Shown here: in pieces, positions 13,185-26,838 of the stretch
How the letters are laid out: every line of letters starts with the position of its first letter
How positions within the stretch are numbered: position 1 is the stretch's first letter
Assembly: GCA_013365325.1 (NCBI GenBank)
Contig: JABVXV010000008.1
Span: 62,001 to 126,000, forward strand
Direction: 5' to 3'
Source of the DNA: Dipetalonema caudispina
Taxonomy: Eukaryota > Nematoda > Chromadorea > Rhabditida > Onchocercidae
DNA length: 64,000 nt
Position numbers and translations under genes: made by a program
The notes under the pieces: generated by a model
The model's database searches: none
Seen by the model: only the letters and a program-made list of their open reading frames with translations
What the model was told of the DNA's origin: nothing

Positions 13185-16100
13185 ATGGATGAAACGGGTA
13201 CAATAGATAACGGCTTCCGTGCAGCGATCATACAACAACTTGAGCGTCGAGATGTTGCATGCAGACAATTCGATTCCTTGTTCACCTCTTGTAAGCTTCG
13301 CGTTTCATTGCTCAGAATGTGTCTTCCTATTTGCATAAATTATCGATGGTATTATTCGACTATATTCCGAGCATAACACATCTTTTAGTGCTAATTTGAA
13401 ATTAACATTTTGTTTTGATATTATTTAACGTTGCAAATCCTTCAGAGGACTTTAATTTTACAATGGCTAGCAGCAATATCAAATTTTATCTCTTTGTAGA
13501 CTGTGAACTAACAGAGTATGTAGCAAATATTGCACGTACTGGACGTATACGTCCCGGTTCGAGTACTTCGTTGTAAGTTTAATCATTTGTTTATTATCCT
13601 GGTAACTCAGAAAGTCAATGATTCACATCATGTGAAAAACATTTCCATTTATGCAGGTAAAAGAAAACTATGTCCCAGGGACTAATACAATTAGGATGGG
13701 AGCCGTTTTATTTGTTCGTATGTGGGGCAACTTTTGTCAAGCTGTTAATCAGTTGGAAAAGTATTTTCAATAGCGATATTTGAGAGCAGGAAGCTCGGAT
13801 CGTACGATGGAACTGGAAGCTGAGCTTGCAGATCTTTACCGTAAAAAGGAACAAAATGATCAACAGTTGATTGAAACAAATAATCGTTTGAGTACTGTTG
13901 TTCGAGAGCTAAGCGCAGTTAGTATTATGTGAGTCTTATCTCACATTAATGTTTATTATCGACTTTCGAATATAATAGATGAATTATTTTATGTTTAATT
14001 GGAATATTACTAGAAATTATCCTTAATAGCTGATCATTTTCCTCGCGCTTGTTGCACTATTTCGTAAGTACATCATTGCTCAGAGGAATCCGAGTGATGT
14101 AAGTGAAACGCTTACTACCAAAGTTGGACATTTCAATTCAGCTTTATTAATGTTTTCTAAAAAAAAAATTGTCAATCATGCAATGTTATGGCAATCTTCA
14201 ATGAAAAAAATATTTAGAAAAGAAGAATGCCAAAAGGAGAATCAAAAATTGAAGAAAAAGTTGAGAGAAAAAGAAGAGGAATTGACCGCACTAGAAGAGG
14301 CAAACACTTTATTAAAGGATGAACATTTTGCTTTGCAGGCACGTGGTTTAATAAATTTATTAGTGTATAAGAATTATAAGTTTGTTTTTATTTGCAACGT
14401 TGTTAGAACTTGCAACGTTGTGCATTTTTAGCAATTTTGAGTTGTTCAACAGTACAGTCATTTGCATTTGTTCAGATTTATCTTCTTATTTCGTTAGATT
14501 TAACGATTCACTGGTATGCACCACTATTTTGAATTTACTGGATTTTCCTTCTGATAAATTTTGAAGTCAGAAATATAATTGACTCACAGTATCTTATAGG
14601 CAAGTTATAACAGCATCGAAAACAGATACCGAGAAGCACAAGAGGAAAGAAATCATTTGGTTGATCGAATAAAGGATCTTAAAGAAAAAGAAGTCCAATG
14701 GTTTAATGAACAAAATGAACGAGAGCAAGAGTAAACACTTTATTCGTTTGGTTTTTTTTCTTATTTATACGATTTCTTTAATTTTGAATTTCGAACTGAA
14801 AGGAGAAATCTTACTCTACTCTCCATATTTGTAAAGAAATCAGTGCATTTACGTTTTGGTGCTGAAGAGCTTTTTTTCAAAATGAAGTTATGCTTAATTG
14901 GGGAAGAATTATGACTTAGGAACTTGACTATTTTTTCTTTCGTCATTTATAAGCTAATATTTTATTGCTCAGTTTGCTAGAACCAACTTATTATAACCCA
15001 AATAACGCGAACACTTTATGACCTCGATGTTAGTAGAAATGTAGGTGCACATTAAACATGGGTCTGGGTTTATTGGATATCTGTATGACTCTTTTAATGC
15101 GTTCATCATGCAGACTGATTGCGTTCTGTCTACGCAATCCTGCCTCACTATTCTCTTTTCTGGATTTGTTCGAAGTTTGTAAGACATTTCCTTCTATATT
15201 TCTGAATTCCAGTCATTACTGCCTCTCCTGACTTAATTACGGAATGTGCGATCATATTTATTGAGAATGAAGTGCTAGAAAAGATGCTTCATAATGTATG
15301 AGAAAAAAAAAAGAATTATGGTAAATATATTGGATAACTCCGATCAGTTTTCCCAAATCTATTACAAAATAAGGCGTTTTAGATTCCATCGTTTAGGGAA
15401 CGTCGTCGTCGTTTAGCTGCAGATATTGAGTCTGCACTTAACATTTCACACAACAACGAGGACAAAACGTATGGGTTAGTCAATGAGTAGAAACATTCTA
15501 TGAAATATAACTTTATATCTTTTCTTTGTGTCTCGATGTGCTGCTAACGGACTGTTTCTTCATATTTATCGTTTGTGCTTAAAAATTTTCCGAATAAGAA
15601 ATTTCTGCACAAAGAGTAAAATAGTATTATGGTGCACAGAAAATGATGTAGAAATTATTCTAAATACTAAAACTGAATATAATGCAGATTTTGAATACAC
15701 GGAAAATCTAAAATCATGTTTATAATTTTGGATGTTTATAACGTTATTCAAATGTTTTCCGATGGACATTTGTTGTTAAATTTCGGAATCAGTGGTAGTT
15801 ATAGGTTTGAAATTATCAACAGTACAAATCAAGTCGTTGACTATAGAGGTGACATTATTCCTAGTCACTGTAAAACAAAACTGGTGAGTTATCTTTTCTA
15901 TAATTTCATACATTCGATCTATAAATTCATACCTATTGTACCATAAATTTCGCTGCACCATAAACTCTACAAATTCTTTTTCGCTAGATTATCTATTCGG
16001 TTTGATCTGAAAATTTAGATGATTAATAATTTCACTTTTCTATTGTAGAAAGAAATTAGACTTTTCGGTTGTGTAAATAAATAACTGTAAACTTCTTTCC

Positions 16101-18806
16101 AAGGATTATGGCGATGATATTAACGATATTCTTTGGCATCCCAGTGGTAAAATGTTTGCCGGAGGTGGTAGCGACCACAAACTTCGTTTGTACAAAATAG
16201 TTGATGACAAATTTGAAAAAATGTAAGAAAAGATTAAGTATACTCTACTGTATGCATAGAGTCTAGATCATAATTGTTGGTTGCTTGCAACAGATTTCAA
16301 TTCTTGGAATTTTCTAACCATTGCTAGTAGTAGTAAATTTTTTTATAGACTCTTAACAAGAGTCATTTCTAAGCTCAAGGACAAAAAAAAAAAAAAAGAA
16401 TAAATTTCGTGACAAAAAAGAAAATATCACGTACTGTTTTTTGTTCAGTGTTTCTTTGGCTGGCTCGAATGAATCAATACTGCGGATAGACTTCGCAGCT
16501 GAAAGCAGTCAAGTCCTTGGAGCTGGCAATGATAATGCTGTTCGTATTTGGGGAACAGATAACCATGTGGTCAAGGTTTATAATTTTACAATGTCTTCTT
16601 TGAATAGTTTTCTGTAATTATGTCGGTTTCTTTTCACGTTTGTCTCCGTATCTTTTGTTACTGCTGGTTGGTTTGTTTCGAAGGTAGTTGAGATGTTTGG
16701 ATTACAAATAATTTTTCAGATATATTTTTATTTTCAATGACTTCTTATCATTCCTGCCAGTTATCATTTTTGTTTTCAGCATTCTTTAACAGGACACGGA
16801 AATAAGGTGTCATCCGCTAAATTTTTTCAAGATGGTTTACAGGTTGTATCCGGATCTTATGATAGAACCTTTAAACTATGGGATTTGAAAACTGCCAAGT
16901 GTACGTTTATATTTTTGTTTTCTGTGTTTTTATTTTCTGTTTTTCTTTTTTTTTTTCTATATATGTTACGATTATTTTTTTAGAAATGCATTAGATGGAA
17001 AAAGTGGAAGTGAGGACAGAATGAGAGGAGGAGAAAAATTGAAAAAAGATTAACACTAATTTTTATTGGAAATTTTGATGATGAGGACTGAGGCCGTCCA
17101 AATATTAAGTAAACAAGATAGAACTGTGTGGTGTTTATGAAATTAAACTTAGCGGCATACTTTTTAGGTTTGAGGACATATTTTACTAATTCAGTGGTAT
17201 ATGATATAACTTCAAGTGATAAGAATAGAGTAGTAGCTAGTGGTCATTATGATCGTAAGGTGCGATTCTGGGATACAAGACTCAATGAACCGGTTCGTGT
17301 AGTCGAACTTGCCAATAAAGTCACGTCACTGGTTCTATCACTTGGTAAATTAATATTTTGCTTTATGCTATACTGGTTATGGGAAATCATTGTCTAAAAA
17401 TTTATTACGTTTCACATTTTGAAAGTTATTTTAATTTGCGTTCAACCCTGCAATTTCGCTTATCTTTTTTAAGATAGCGAAATTGCTGTCTTGCGTTGCT
17501 AATAGTTAGTTATTTTAAAACATAATTTTTATCGATTTTCATGAGCAGTAGGCTCATTAAATTTGTAATATCTAAGTTGCAAAGCGTCGTAGTGCCACTT
17601 TTATTAAGCAATGCAATTTCTAGACCATCATTTATTTCTATGATAAATTATATTAAGACTCTTCCGTTGTACTTGCATCAGCAAGAGATGAAACGATGTC
17701 ATTGATCGATCTACGTTCCTATCAAATTATTCATATATACAGGTATTTTTTCTTGAACAGTCCTTTTATCATTAAGGAATGATTCTAGTTGTTTACATCT
17801 AGATCAACTTGCTTCCTTTGTAGTCTAACTGTTTTTAGGAGATGTTTTGGAGAAGAGGAGGAATAGTTTGATATTTACATCGTCTTTTTCATTTCTATTT
17901 CTTACTTTTAAGATTCCTTTCCCTTGTTTTTTCTTATTTCTTATTTGTTCCATCGTCGCAGTAATTTTCTTCTAGATGCATAAATTAAAAGATCATAAAT
18001 GCAGAAAGTCTTTATAACCTTCAGTACTATAAGTTATTAAAATTCACTGCAGTGCTGATCAGTATCGAACAAGAAGTGATCATATTCGTTGCGCGATAAG
18101 CCCTGGCATGGAATATATTGCATCTGGGTCCAGTGATGGAGGCATATTTATTTGGAATCTAAAAACAACTAAGCTTGAAAAAACCCTTCAAAAGGGTGGA
18201 CATGAGTAAGTACTTTTTTCCGAAATTTTATTATGCATAAAAATTGTAATTAATACAGAAAATCATTGACTTTCTTTTTAAATCTTCCACAGTTAGTTCA
18301 GTGTCGTTTTATATGATAGCTGTGAAGGGTAGAGAAATAAGGAAAAAGGATAATGATTCATGAGAATTTCCAAATTTTTTTCGGTTCCAACTATGGAACT
18401 TGCATTTTCGCCCTGTACCTAGAAAGATACATAATTAATTTTATAGTAAAAAAAGTATTTTCTTGAAGGAAGAAAGAAAATACAATGATTTTCTATAATC
18501 ACTACAATTTTTACGTATTCATACTTTGTGTGTTTAAAGTAAGAGCTGCAAATTTTATCATAACAGAATACTGCTTACGAAAAAGTACATCTATGTGTTA
18601 ATCCGCTGAATATACATTAAATAAAATAATTTCATCAATTTTTGTACCATAAAATGACGCTGATTCCTTACTTTGTGACTAGAAAATTCAAAGATTGCAA
18701 CTTTCTGTTTTTCAGACGAGGTGTGCATTCAGTTTCGTGGCATCCCAAAGGAAATATGTTACTTAGTGCAGGAAAGGAAAAAACTGTTTGCTTGTGGACT
18801 GCTTAA
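13185..18806 (+). CDS. atg-16.2: Autophagy protein ATG-16 (ATG16L-type, WD40)
   Basis: Binds ATG-5/ATG-12 and places the complex that lipidates ATG8/LC3 on the phagophore. Fourteen exons join in phase to 532 aa, close to the length I recall for C. elegans ATG-16.2: 13185-13290, 13500-13572, 13785-13928, 14218-14338, 14600-14730, 15397-15468, 15805-15883, 16104-16222, 16449-16575, 16780-16900, 17168-17344, 17658-17742, 18053-18205, 18716-18806. The N-terminal helix (IIQQLERRD, residues about 15-23) resembles the ATG5-binding helix. Residues about 60-215 are coiled-coil. From about 243 a seven-bladed WD40 propeller follows, with blade motifs such as GSYDRTFKLWDL and SGHYDRKVRFWDT. The ATG follows an acceptor directly. 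The exon at 15805 could start at 15823 instead. One intron (14339-14599) needs a GC donor. The choice between the atg-16.1 and atg-16.2 names is tentative. Confidence 0.9.
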
Positions 18807-18897
18807 TTTTAAAATTCATTCTCAGCTCGTCTTTGTTCCGATACTTTTCATTTTGTACATATGTCTTTGTTTGTTTTATTATATGTAATCCACTATA

Positions 18898-21800
18898 TTA
18901 GCAAAAATACTTGCCGATTCTTTTTTCTAGTATAACTTGTGCGAAATCCGGCCAAACGGTTCCCATTTCTCGGAGACTTATGTGGATCTGAAATAAGCGA
19001 CAACAGAAATTTCTGATTAATTCACCTTGATTTTATCAGCGGTGCTATAATCGTTCATGAAATATAATATAAATAATCGCTATAATCGTTCATGAAATAT
19101 AATATGAACTCTGAATCTTCTATTTTATTTTTCAAGAAGCAGTGTCTTATATTTCAGATCACTGAAAATTTTTTTTTGCCAGGCCATGCATAAAGCGTTC
19201 ATTAATGAAGTCAGCTCATGATCGACTATTATATGTGTGCAGTGTTTCTTGCAACTTAACTTGTCTGTAATCTGAGAAAGTAGAATGCATACGAATTAAG
19301 TTACGAAGAACATTCCATAGTTGAACATCAGGATTCCCTACGATTACTCCAGAATTTCTAGTGACTGATTTGTCCTCGTTTTTTTGGTGAAAAACTTTTC
19401 TGTCTTGCCTGTTGCTTTCCTATATCTTTTATGCCTCTACGGATCATCCGATCATCCAAAAGCTTCTTCAGAATATTATGCACAGACTTAGTAATAACAA
19501 GTATTGAAATTTACCTCGCTTGTGTTTTCAATTTTATGAAAATAGAATTTTTTCAACAAACTACAAATTATTATTTTAATTTCCAGCATTGCAAAACGCA
19601 TCCCAATACACTGGCGTGGCCCAGCACCAAAGGCCATCCAGTTCCTTTTCTGAATTGTGCTGCAGTTTAAGAACCTGAAATCTTTTGAGTGTTAATTGAA
19701 ATTTGAATTGCTTTGGTTTTTCTCGAACTTCCTCCTACTTCATTCTCTCTAGCTTTATAATTTCTCAACCTTCCCCATCCTTTTTTGGCAGTAGTAACAT
19801 GGATTTTTTTGCGTCACACGGAAGTTCAAGATGTGAAGGTCTAGAGCAAGGTTGCACTGAAAATATTCTTTCAACTTCTTTGATTCGCATCATCTTTCTC
19901 TTTAAATGAAAATTACAAGTTACAGATGCTGGGACAAGTTGGAACCTATCAGGTCTGAATTGCTTGACGTCGCTGCCCCATATCTCGTGATCATAATGTA
20001 AGCTCCAGGTGTCGAAAATGACACCCACATCTTTCTTAAATGTGTAAGGTCCTATTTTACACTGCTGGACACATACGCGAGACTGCAGCCTGCAAGTAAA
20101 AGTAAATGTTTTTTGTTCATTACATAAAATAAAATATGCCTTTGAATAAACACGTCTTGAACAGATTGTTAATTCATTCATAAAAAGAGCTTGAGACAGA
20201 GCTATAGATTTGCTTTTAAATGACACCTAACTTATGTTAAGATCTCGAAGTTTAGCTTGCACTTCGATGGCAGACTTGATAATTAAGTGCTCACAAGGAA
20301 GCATGTGGGAAAAGCCGTAAAGTTTCCATGATTGCACAATGAAGATAATTCAAATGTTGTACATTATCAAATGTAATTTCATCTAACAATGCAATTTCCT
20401 GGCACAACTTTTCTTGTTTCTCAGAGTTGTTGGCCAACAGATATATTAAATAAGTCACGGTATTAGCCGTCGTGTCAAATCCTGCTGATGTTAGGAAGCG
20501 GCACTGATTTATAATTTCCTGTAAGTTTGCTGATAGAACCAAATAAATATTTCTATTGCAAACTTCAACATGAAGATCACTACTTGTCACAATACAAGTT
20601 TTAGTTCCTAACAAACATCTGATAAGGAATTAATTTTAGAAAGTAGCATAAGTAGGCATATCATATCATTTCAATTCTTAGAAACTAGAATTGAAGTGAA
20701 TATGTCTCTACGCATGCAAAGTGTGCAAGGCATGTAAGATATTGGAATGGACTGACTTGAAACTAAAATAACAACATTTGTTGTATCTGGCACTGCATGC
20801 TTGTTACAAATTTAAAGGAAAACGAACTTACTCCGAGCGTCAATTTCTGAATGATTTTCACGCTTGATGCGTCATACGGTTTATCGGCATCTACTACCCA
20901 GTCATCCCATTCGTCATCTTCCGCACATTTCATAAAATATAGGAAACTGGAACGATCCTAAATACAATCTAAAGAATCATTCCCACGTAGTTGCATGAAT
21001 CTACTCAAAATCCAAAATTTTATTTTTATCCTGAAAACAATCGATTTATCTTTGTTGTTTAATACAACATTTTCGAGAAAATGTCGAAACACTGAAGTCA
21101 GCATATGTTTATTCAAGACGTTTGTAATGAATTTCAAGGAGCACTTCGTTGAACTTATATAACGAAAATGAACAAATATCCGTTCTGCACCTGAATCTTA
21201 GTCTGAATCTCTGAAATCTCTGAAATCTCAAATCTCTGAAAGAATAATAAGATACCACATATAAATTCCAGATGTCGAAATCAACCAAAATAAATGAAAC
21301 AAATAGACCTGGTCAATGATATCCATTGAAATAACTTTACGCAGATAATTTGTATAGGTAACTAATGGATCAATGTCAAGATGAAATGCTGTACGAAAAC
21401 GCAGGCATAATTTGGCATATATTAATGATATCCATTTTAAGTCTGGTATACACCCTTAAAAAAATATTTTCTTATATATTTATTTACCAATTCAAGGTAT
21501 ATTAGTTACGAAATACCTTTACAAAAAATCGATTCTTTCATTTCTAAAATCGTACCAAGTTGAATTAATTAAGAAATTTTCCTCACATGTAAATAGGGAG
21601 AAAGGATGGAAACTTTGCAACGAGCTGAATTTTTTTAGCAGAAGTTTGAGATTTGGGTCACTGTGTTGACAACTATACGGGCGACCCATGCAACATCGTG
21701 ATATAATATTGAAGGTAAGCCTCTGGAAACGACTGAAACCAATCTGTGAAAATAACAAGAGTTATGTTCAAGTTCTTAAGATGATGCCAACGAACGAAAT

Positions 21801-23455
21801 GGTTGAAGAAATATGCAATTTAAAAAATATTTAAAAAATAAGAATGGATTTCAACAAACTTTTTTACACTGTAATTCCTAAAAAAAAAAACAGAAGAGAT
21901 ACATACGGATGAAGCTCCAATGCTTTGGAATCTGTGATTTCTTTTTCAAGATCCATTATAAAACGATTTACGGAATCATACATGACATGAAACAGCTGCA
22001 AAAAAGTGTAGATATGTGCAAAGCCCAAAAGTAGAGTTATGGCTGTTCATCACCGTATTTATTGGCCCAAATGATGCTTGCTTAGCGTTTTGTTAAAAAT
22101 TGGTAAAGAATTAGAAACCTTCCGAAGATTCTCGTTCGAAACAGCTTTCGATGTCAAGCTTCGAATTCGTTTCCACCGTTCACCTCGTGCCGCAAATTCG
22201 TGGACCTCATAAGCAGTGTCTGGATGAGAACTACTTGGATCCATCTAATATTTAACATAGATATAGTTGGTTGGATAAGTAAGACAATTGCATATTTAGT
22301 GGAGTGTCTGTATTTTCAAAATAAATCTGTATTTTCAAAAAGTACAACAATTCCACACAGGAAATATAACTTACAATACGTGAGTGAAATAGATGGAACT
22401 GTTTAAAGCATATTTGATAGATAACTTTTGGATCCGATGTAACAATTGTTGGATGGGAACCTTGCATTAGCCCATAAGTACGGCCATACTTTTTGGCCAA
22501 TTTGCCAAGTTGCCAGTGAGTAGAATATGATTTCATAATATTTAAATTTCCAAATAACCAGTGCTGACTCGGAACTACTGGAAAACCACAGTCATGAATG
22601 ATATCCCATGCTTTTCGATACCTGAAGTGATATTTTATTCCCTTTTCACCTTATTTTATGTCTACATTATTATTTACTTTAGACATTTTCATTCTTCTCA
22701 GTTCCAAGGATCCGCTGATCTCATTTCCTCTACCACAGTGAATTACAGAAAGATTAGCTTTCTAACTTTCGCCCCATAGTTTCTTCTGGAATCCGATGGC
22801 CAAGATGTCCTATCCGAATCATTATTATATTGGAATAACTTGTTGTAAAGTTAAAAACAAGGCCAATACTGCCCTTTCCCATAATGAATCAATATTTGCT
22901 TTTGTTCTTTTCTTAAATGGGCTATTTATAGCACAGAAAAAGCTTATACCTTAGTTTTAATTTCTTGGCCAATGTTCGCTGTGAAAAACTACCTTATCAA
23001 TTCCATTATTTTTTGGTAGCTTCACCATCTTTCATATGGTTAGATGAGCAAATAAACAAATAAATAATTAGCTAAGCTCACTCCTGAGGGATCACTATCA
23101 TCGCTGTAAAGTGGTAAATTCTTAAAAAGAGGACTTCAGCCAATCTGATCATCCATGCTGAAGTTCATTTTCATCAGTTATCCTCAGTCAATCACCAATT
23201 CGAGGACACAACGCACATTCAATTCCAGCGTAAATCATGTCAAACTCAGACCTATTGACTTGTTTTCAGCTTCGGTTATGAAAAGCCGAAGAATGTAACA
23301 CTTCTTATATCATAATGGGGAGGAACTACATTTTTGATTGGAAACAGATCTCAAAATAATTCATTTTTTTTACTTCCGTAAATTTACCTTTGAGTTACTT
23401 TGACAATTAGATAGAAAACAGCAAAAAATAATCCAAAAATATAGAATAATTCCAT
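18898..23455 (-). CDS. Cytochrome P450 monooxygenase (CYP3-clan, CYP13-like)
   Basis: Haem-thiolate monooxygenase of the endoplasmic reticulum; substrate unknown (sterol, fatty acid or xenobiotic are possible). Eleven exons join in phase to 520 aa, a full-length P450: 23455-23388, 22621-22375, 22244-22119, 21995-21907, 21732-21587, 21454-21309, 20957-20832, 20518-20295, 20089-19924, 19649-19515, 18987-18898. Exon 1 is a hydrophobic N-terminal anchor (residues 2-19). Motifs: C-helix WKRIRS (129-134), I-helix oxygen-binding AGFDTT (328-333), K-helix ETLR (381-384), FRPDRF before the haem loop, and haem-binding FGAGPRQCIG (453-462, Cys460). No stop or frameshift breaks it, so it appears functional. 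Its 3' end faces atg-16, with AATAAA at 18880-18875 just past the stop. Confidence 0.92.
19044..19113. repeat. Two-copy tandem duplication, 35-bp unit
   Basis: A 35-bp unit starting gctataatcgttcatgaaat is followed at once, at 19079, by a near-identical copy that decays at its end. It lies in the last intron of the P450 gene. Confidence 0.85.
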
Positions 23456-24787
23456 CCGTATTGCGAAAGGTCAAGTGAACAATAGCCAAAAGATATTACT
23501 AAATTTCATGGAAAGGAAGAAAACTTGTCAGCTGAACGAAACGAGATTGATAGTTGGGAGACAGTTTATTTATTTAATGAAATATACCAGTAACCTTCTG
23601 ATACTGCAAAATGTATACCCCACCCCTTCTACCGACCTTTCCCATTGGTTCGGAATATCCAATCAATTTCCTTTTCATCTGTTTTTATTGTCGCATGTTT
23701 ACTGCTAGTTGGAATTATGGAGAATACATGCAAACAAGTTATTTTAAATTAATTGAAGTATGTCCTAAGAGAGTTTCAAGCGACTTCTGTAAAATTTCTT
23801 GGTACACTTTGTTATTGTCAAATTCCTTCCAGCCTTTGGAATGTTAATTTATTCTTCGTTATCACCAACAAGATGGTGCGGCATAACGACCAACAACTGA
23901 ATTCTATACCAAGAAAAACGTTAAAGTCAAACTCCTTCCTACTATTTCCCACACTTCCAACATGTAAACTCGTTTTCTTTGTTTCTTCCAAGCAAAAGAC
24001 TCGCAGTGTGAGATAATACCAAATCGTAAGTATCGATTGAATCTAATTCACGAATTACTCGAAAACTGATTTCTCAATTCTCTTTAAGTAATTCATGAGG
24101 ATAATTTCATAAGGACCAAACAGCGCCCCCCAAGCATATGAATTCCAATTCAACAAAATTTAGCTCTATTGATTTAATATTAAAAAACCCATTGTACTCA
24201 ATAGTTCTATCTTTATAACAAAGCTAACAAATATACAATGATTAACCATGATAAGGCACTTCAATTTACTTTTTCCATTATCCTCCACAAGTCTTACTAA
24301 CTGGAACCATCCAATAATACAACTAAAAAGAATGAAAAAAGAAACGAATTCTTTCAGAGATACCATTTGCATGTTTTACAGAACTATTTTGTAAGCCCCT
24401 GAAGGATAAAAACGTAGAATTAATAGCAGTTGCTTACTTCATTCGCATTTCTTATTATTTATGAGGTATTATTCAGATAAATATTTCAAACATTTTACTG
24501 GAAAGAACGATATAAATTTAATATTTACAAATCACAGAACAAAGGAGAGAATGAGGAACTTGATACTTGTTCCAATAACACTGGAAAGCTTCACCGTTTC
24601 TATTCTAATAAAGAAAACAATACCACATCTAAACACTTTCATAGAAAGCCTGTCGCAAATACAATATATCAAGGAAGTGGAAAAACCGTAAGAAATTTTT
24701 AATGTTTTATCTTCGTTTTTAACCTTTAGTTCAAAAACGGAATACGCAAAAAAGACATCTCAAAGATAAAGTGCGCTAATGTCGGGA
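23456..24787. other. Intergenic region between P450 start and RING gene stop
   Basis: About 1.3 kb upstream of the P450 start codon. It holds short open frames on both strands, none with convincing splice partners or family resemblance. A hydrophobic minus-strand frame at 24372-24166 begins with a real ATG and contains a good donor (GTAAGA), but its phase does not fit the P450 second exon. Confidence 0.5.
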
Positions 24788-26211
24788 TTAAGAAAATAAT
24801 AATCTATATAAAAACGCAGAACTTATCAAAAGTGCACTCTCCATAACTAAAAGAATAAGATATCGGCGACTACGAACTCGTTCCTCTTCATATTTCTTCC
24901 GTAAAATATTGTTTTTTTCTTGCTCCTCCAGAAATTTTCGAGAAATTAGTTGAAACTGAAAAATCTTTCAAAATAGCAAATAACAACGTCAAGATATAAA
25001 TAAGAATATTTTATAGATATCTTGCAAATTAACAAGGTTAAATGTTATCATGTGTAACGCTATATCCGTACCAGCATACAGTACGCTTAATGCTCATGCA
25101 TGGCACTAAAAGGATTTAATGGTCTAGCAGCTAAAGGATTTTATTTAATCTGTTCAATGATCAGATCACTAATAACTGACTTGTCCATAGCAAATGAAAG
25201 AACTGTGAGATTCATTACAGAAAAAAGAAGCGGAAAATACCGAAATCCTCAAGTTAGGATCCATAGAACTTTCTTTTTCATCCTGAGTAATTTCGCATAC
25301 TGATTGCAGCAGAGCGTCAGCTAAGTAATTTTTAGTGAAACGAGTTTCAGAGGAAGTTACTTGACGACACATTGGACATTCAAAAACCTGTAAAAAAATA
25401 TCTTAGATCATAATGAGTTGGGGCAATCGAAGTCAAGTTATCGAGAATTAGAAAAAATGAATTATAAAAGATTGAATGAATCAGTTTACGTCATCATGTC
25501 ATCATATAACTCACAGAAAAATATATGAAGAAATATGCTACAAGTAAAAGCATGAAATGTCGACTATTGCATGTGCATTTATGTAAAGGCGTGCTTTTCT
25601 TTGACTTACTACCTGATTGTCATTTAGGTTAACAGATTCAATCCTACTTTTATTACGAAATAAGAATGAAATGAAGAAACGAAACCGCGCCGTGCTCGGA
25701 GTACGAATTCTCGACAAGCTTCTTGACGCAATTTTGACAAAAAGAATGACCACATTTAAGGATGAACGGTGCCGAAGCAAATATACAAAAACAAACAGGA
25801 CAATGTAATGGTGACGAATCTACTGTAACGCGTTCGGCACCGTCAATCTTCGGCGTTCTCTGAAAGGCTATAATTTTTATAAAATATATTTGAAATATTT
25901 CGCCAAAAATCAGTCTATGCTAAGCTGTATATTCTTCACCGAGCACTCTTTAAACACGAAATTTCCTTTAATTATATCAGTGAAAGAAATGCATATGATT
26001 TACTATTCGACTTCTTCTACATTGAACTATTCTAATTATGCAGCAAGGTGAAACGCCTCACAGACATGTATTTTACAATACCGTGTAACAGTGCAAATAA
26101 TTTGGCTTTTTTTACTCAGAGTACGAAAATATACAAACTTACGCGACTTCCCGAATAATCTTGGTCTAGTTGAGCGACGGCAGAGCGCAAATAAACAAAA
26201 AATCGCTTCAT
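24788..26211 (-). CDS. Small C3HC4 RING-finger protein with C-terminal hydrophobic segment (probable E3 ubiquitin ligase)
   Basis: Four exons, all phase 0, give 185 aa: 26211-26143, 25859-25686, 25387-25241, 24955-24788. A complete C3HC4 RING has ligands C43, C46, C59, H61, C64, C67, C85 and C88 (CPVC, CGHSFCQNC, CPMC). It is followed by a charged, probably helical stretch (about 131-160, rich in E, K and R) and a hydrophobic C-terminal run (about 162-184) ending one residue before the stop, which looks like a tail anchor. I infer a membrane-anchored E3 ligase that recruits an E2. The family is not one I can name; it differs from RNF5/RNF185 in the RING spacing and flanks. The stop TAA is at 24788-24790. 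Confidence 0.8.
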
Positions 26212-26838
26212 CCACCTTCCCTTACAAAAAATCAACTGCAAAATAAAATAAGCTAAACAGAAACTGGCAAATCTCACTTGCACGCGCCTAAATATGAGAT
26301 GTCGTTATATGACGAGGCGCAATAAGGAAAACTTCCAAACACTTTATTTGGATATTTAAATAACGAAACAAAATACACGTAAGAATGGTGAATAGAAATA
26401 GAATAAAGGTCTTGCAAGCAATTTTATAAAATCCTACGAATCATCGAAAATAAAATTTGATGCTTTCATTATTATGAGCTCCAAAATCTTAAAAAAAAAA
26501 GAACCATAAAGTCGAGTAAATAAAGACCAAGAACAGAAAAACAGAACAAGAAGAGAAAAAGTCAGCAACAATTCAATGACGTAACAGTGAAACACACAAA
26601 CAAAGAGGAAACATTTAGCAATAACTTATTTATGTTATTTACAATGCAGCTGAATAGTTCAACTTCAGCTTCTTAAAGGTCAGGAATTGGGGATGCTTAC
26701 GATGATTCATTACAATTCAACCTTTCCAAGTTTTCAATATTTGAAAGGAAAAGATGAATGAACTCTTTAATATAACTAATGAGATCAACAAAAATTCAGT
26801 CATCTACATATAATGAAAACTTTCGGGTGTATGAGAAA

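Noticed and set aside
24166..24372. Hydrophobic minus-strand frame starting with ATG, as a first exon of the P450 or a small membrane protein
   Set aside because: Its donor is in phase 0 while P450 exon 2 needs phase 2, and the exon at 23455-23388 fits perfectly. No partner exon was found.
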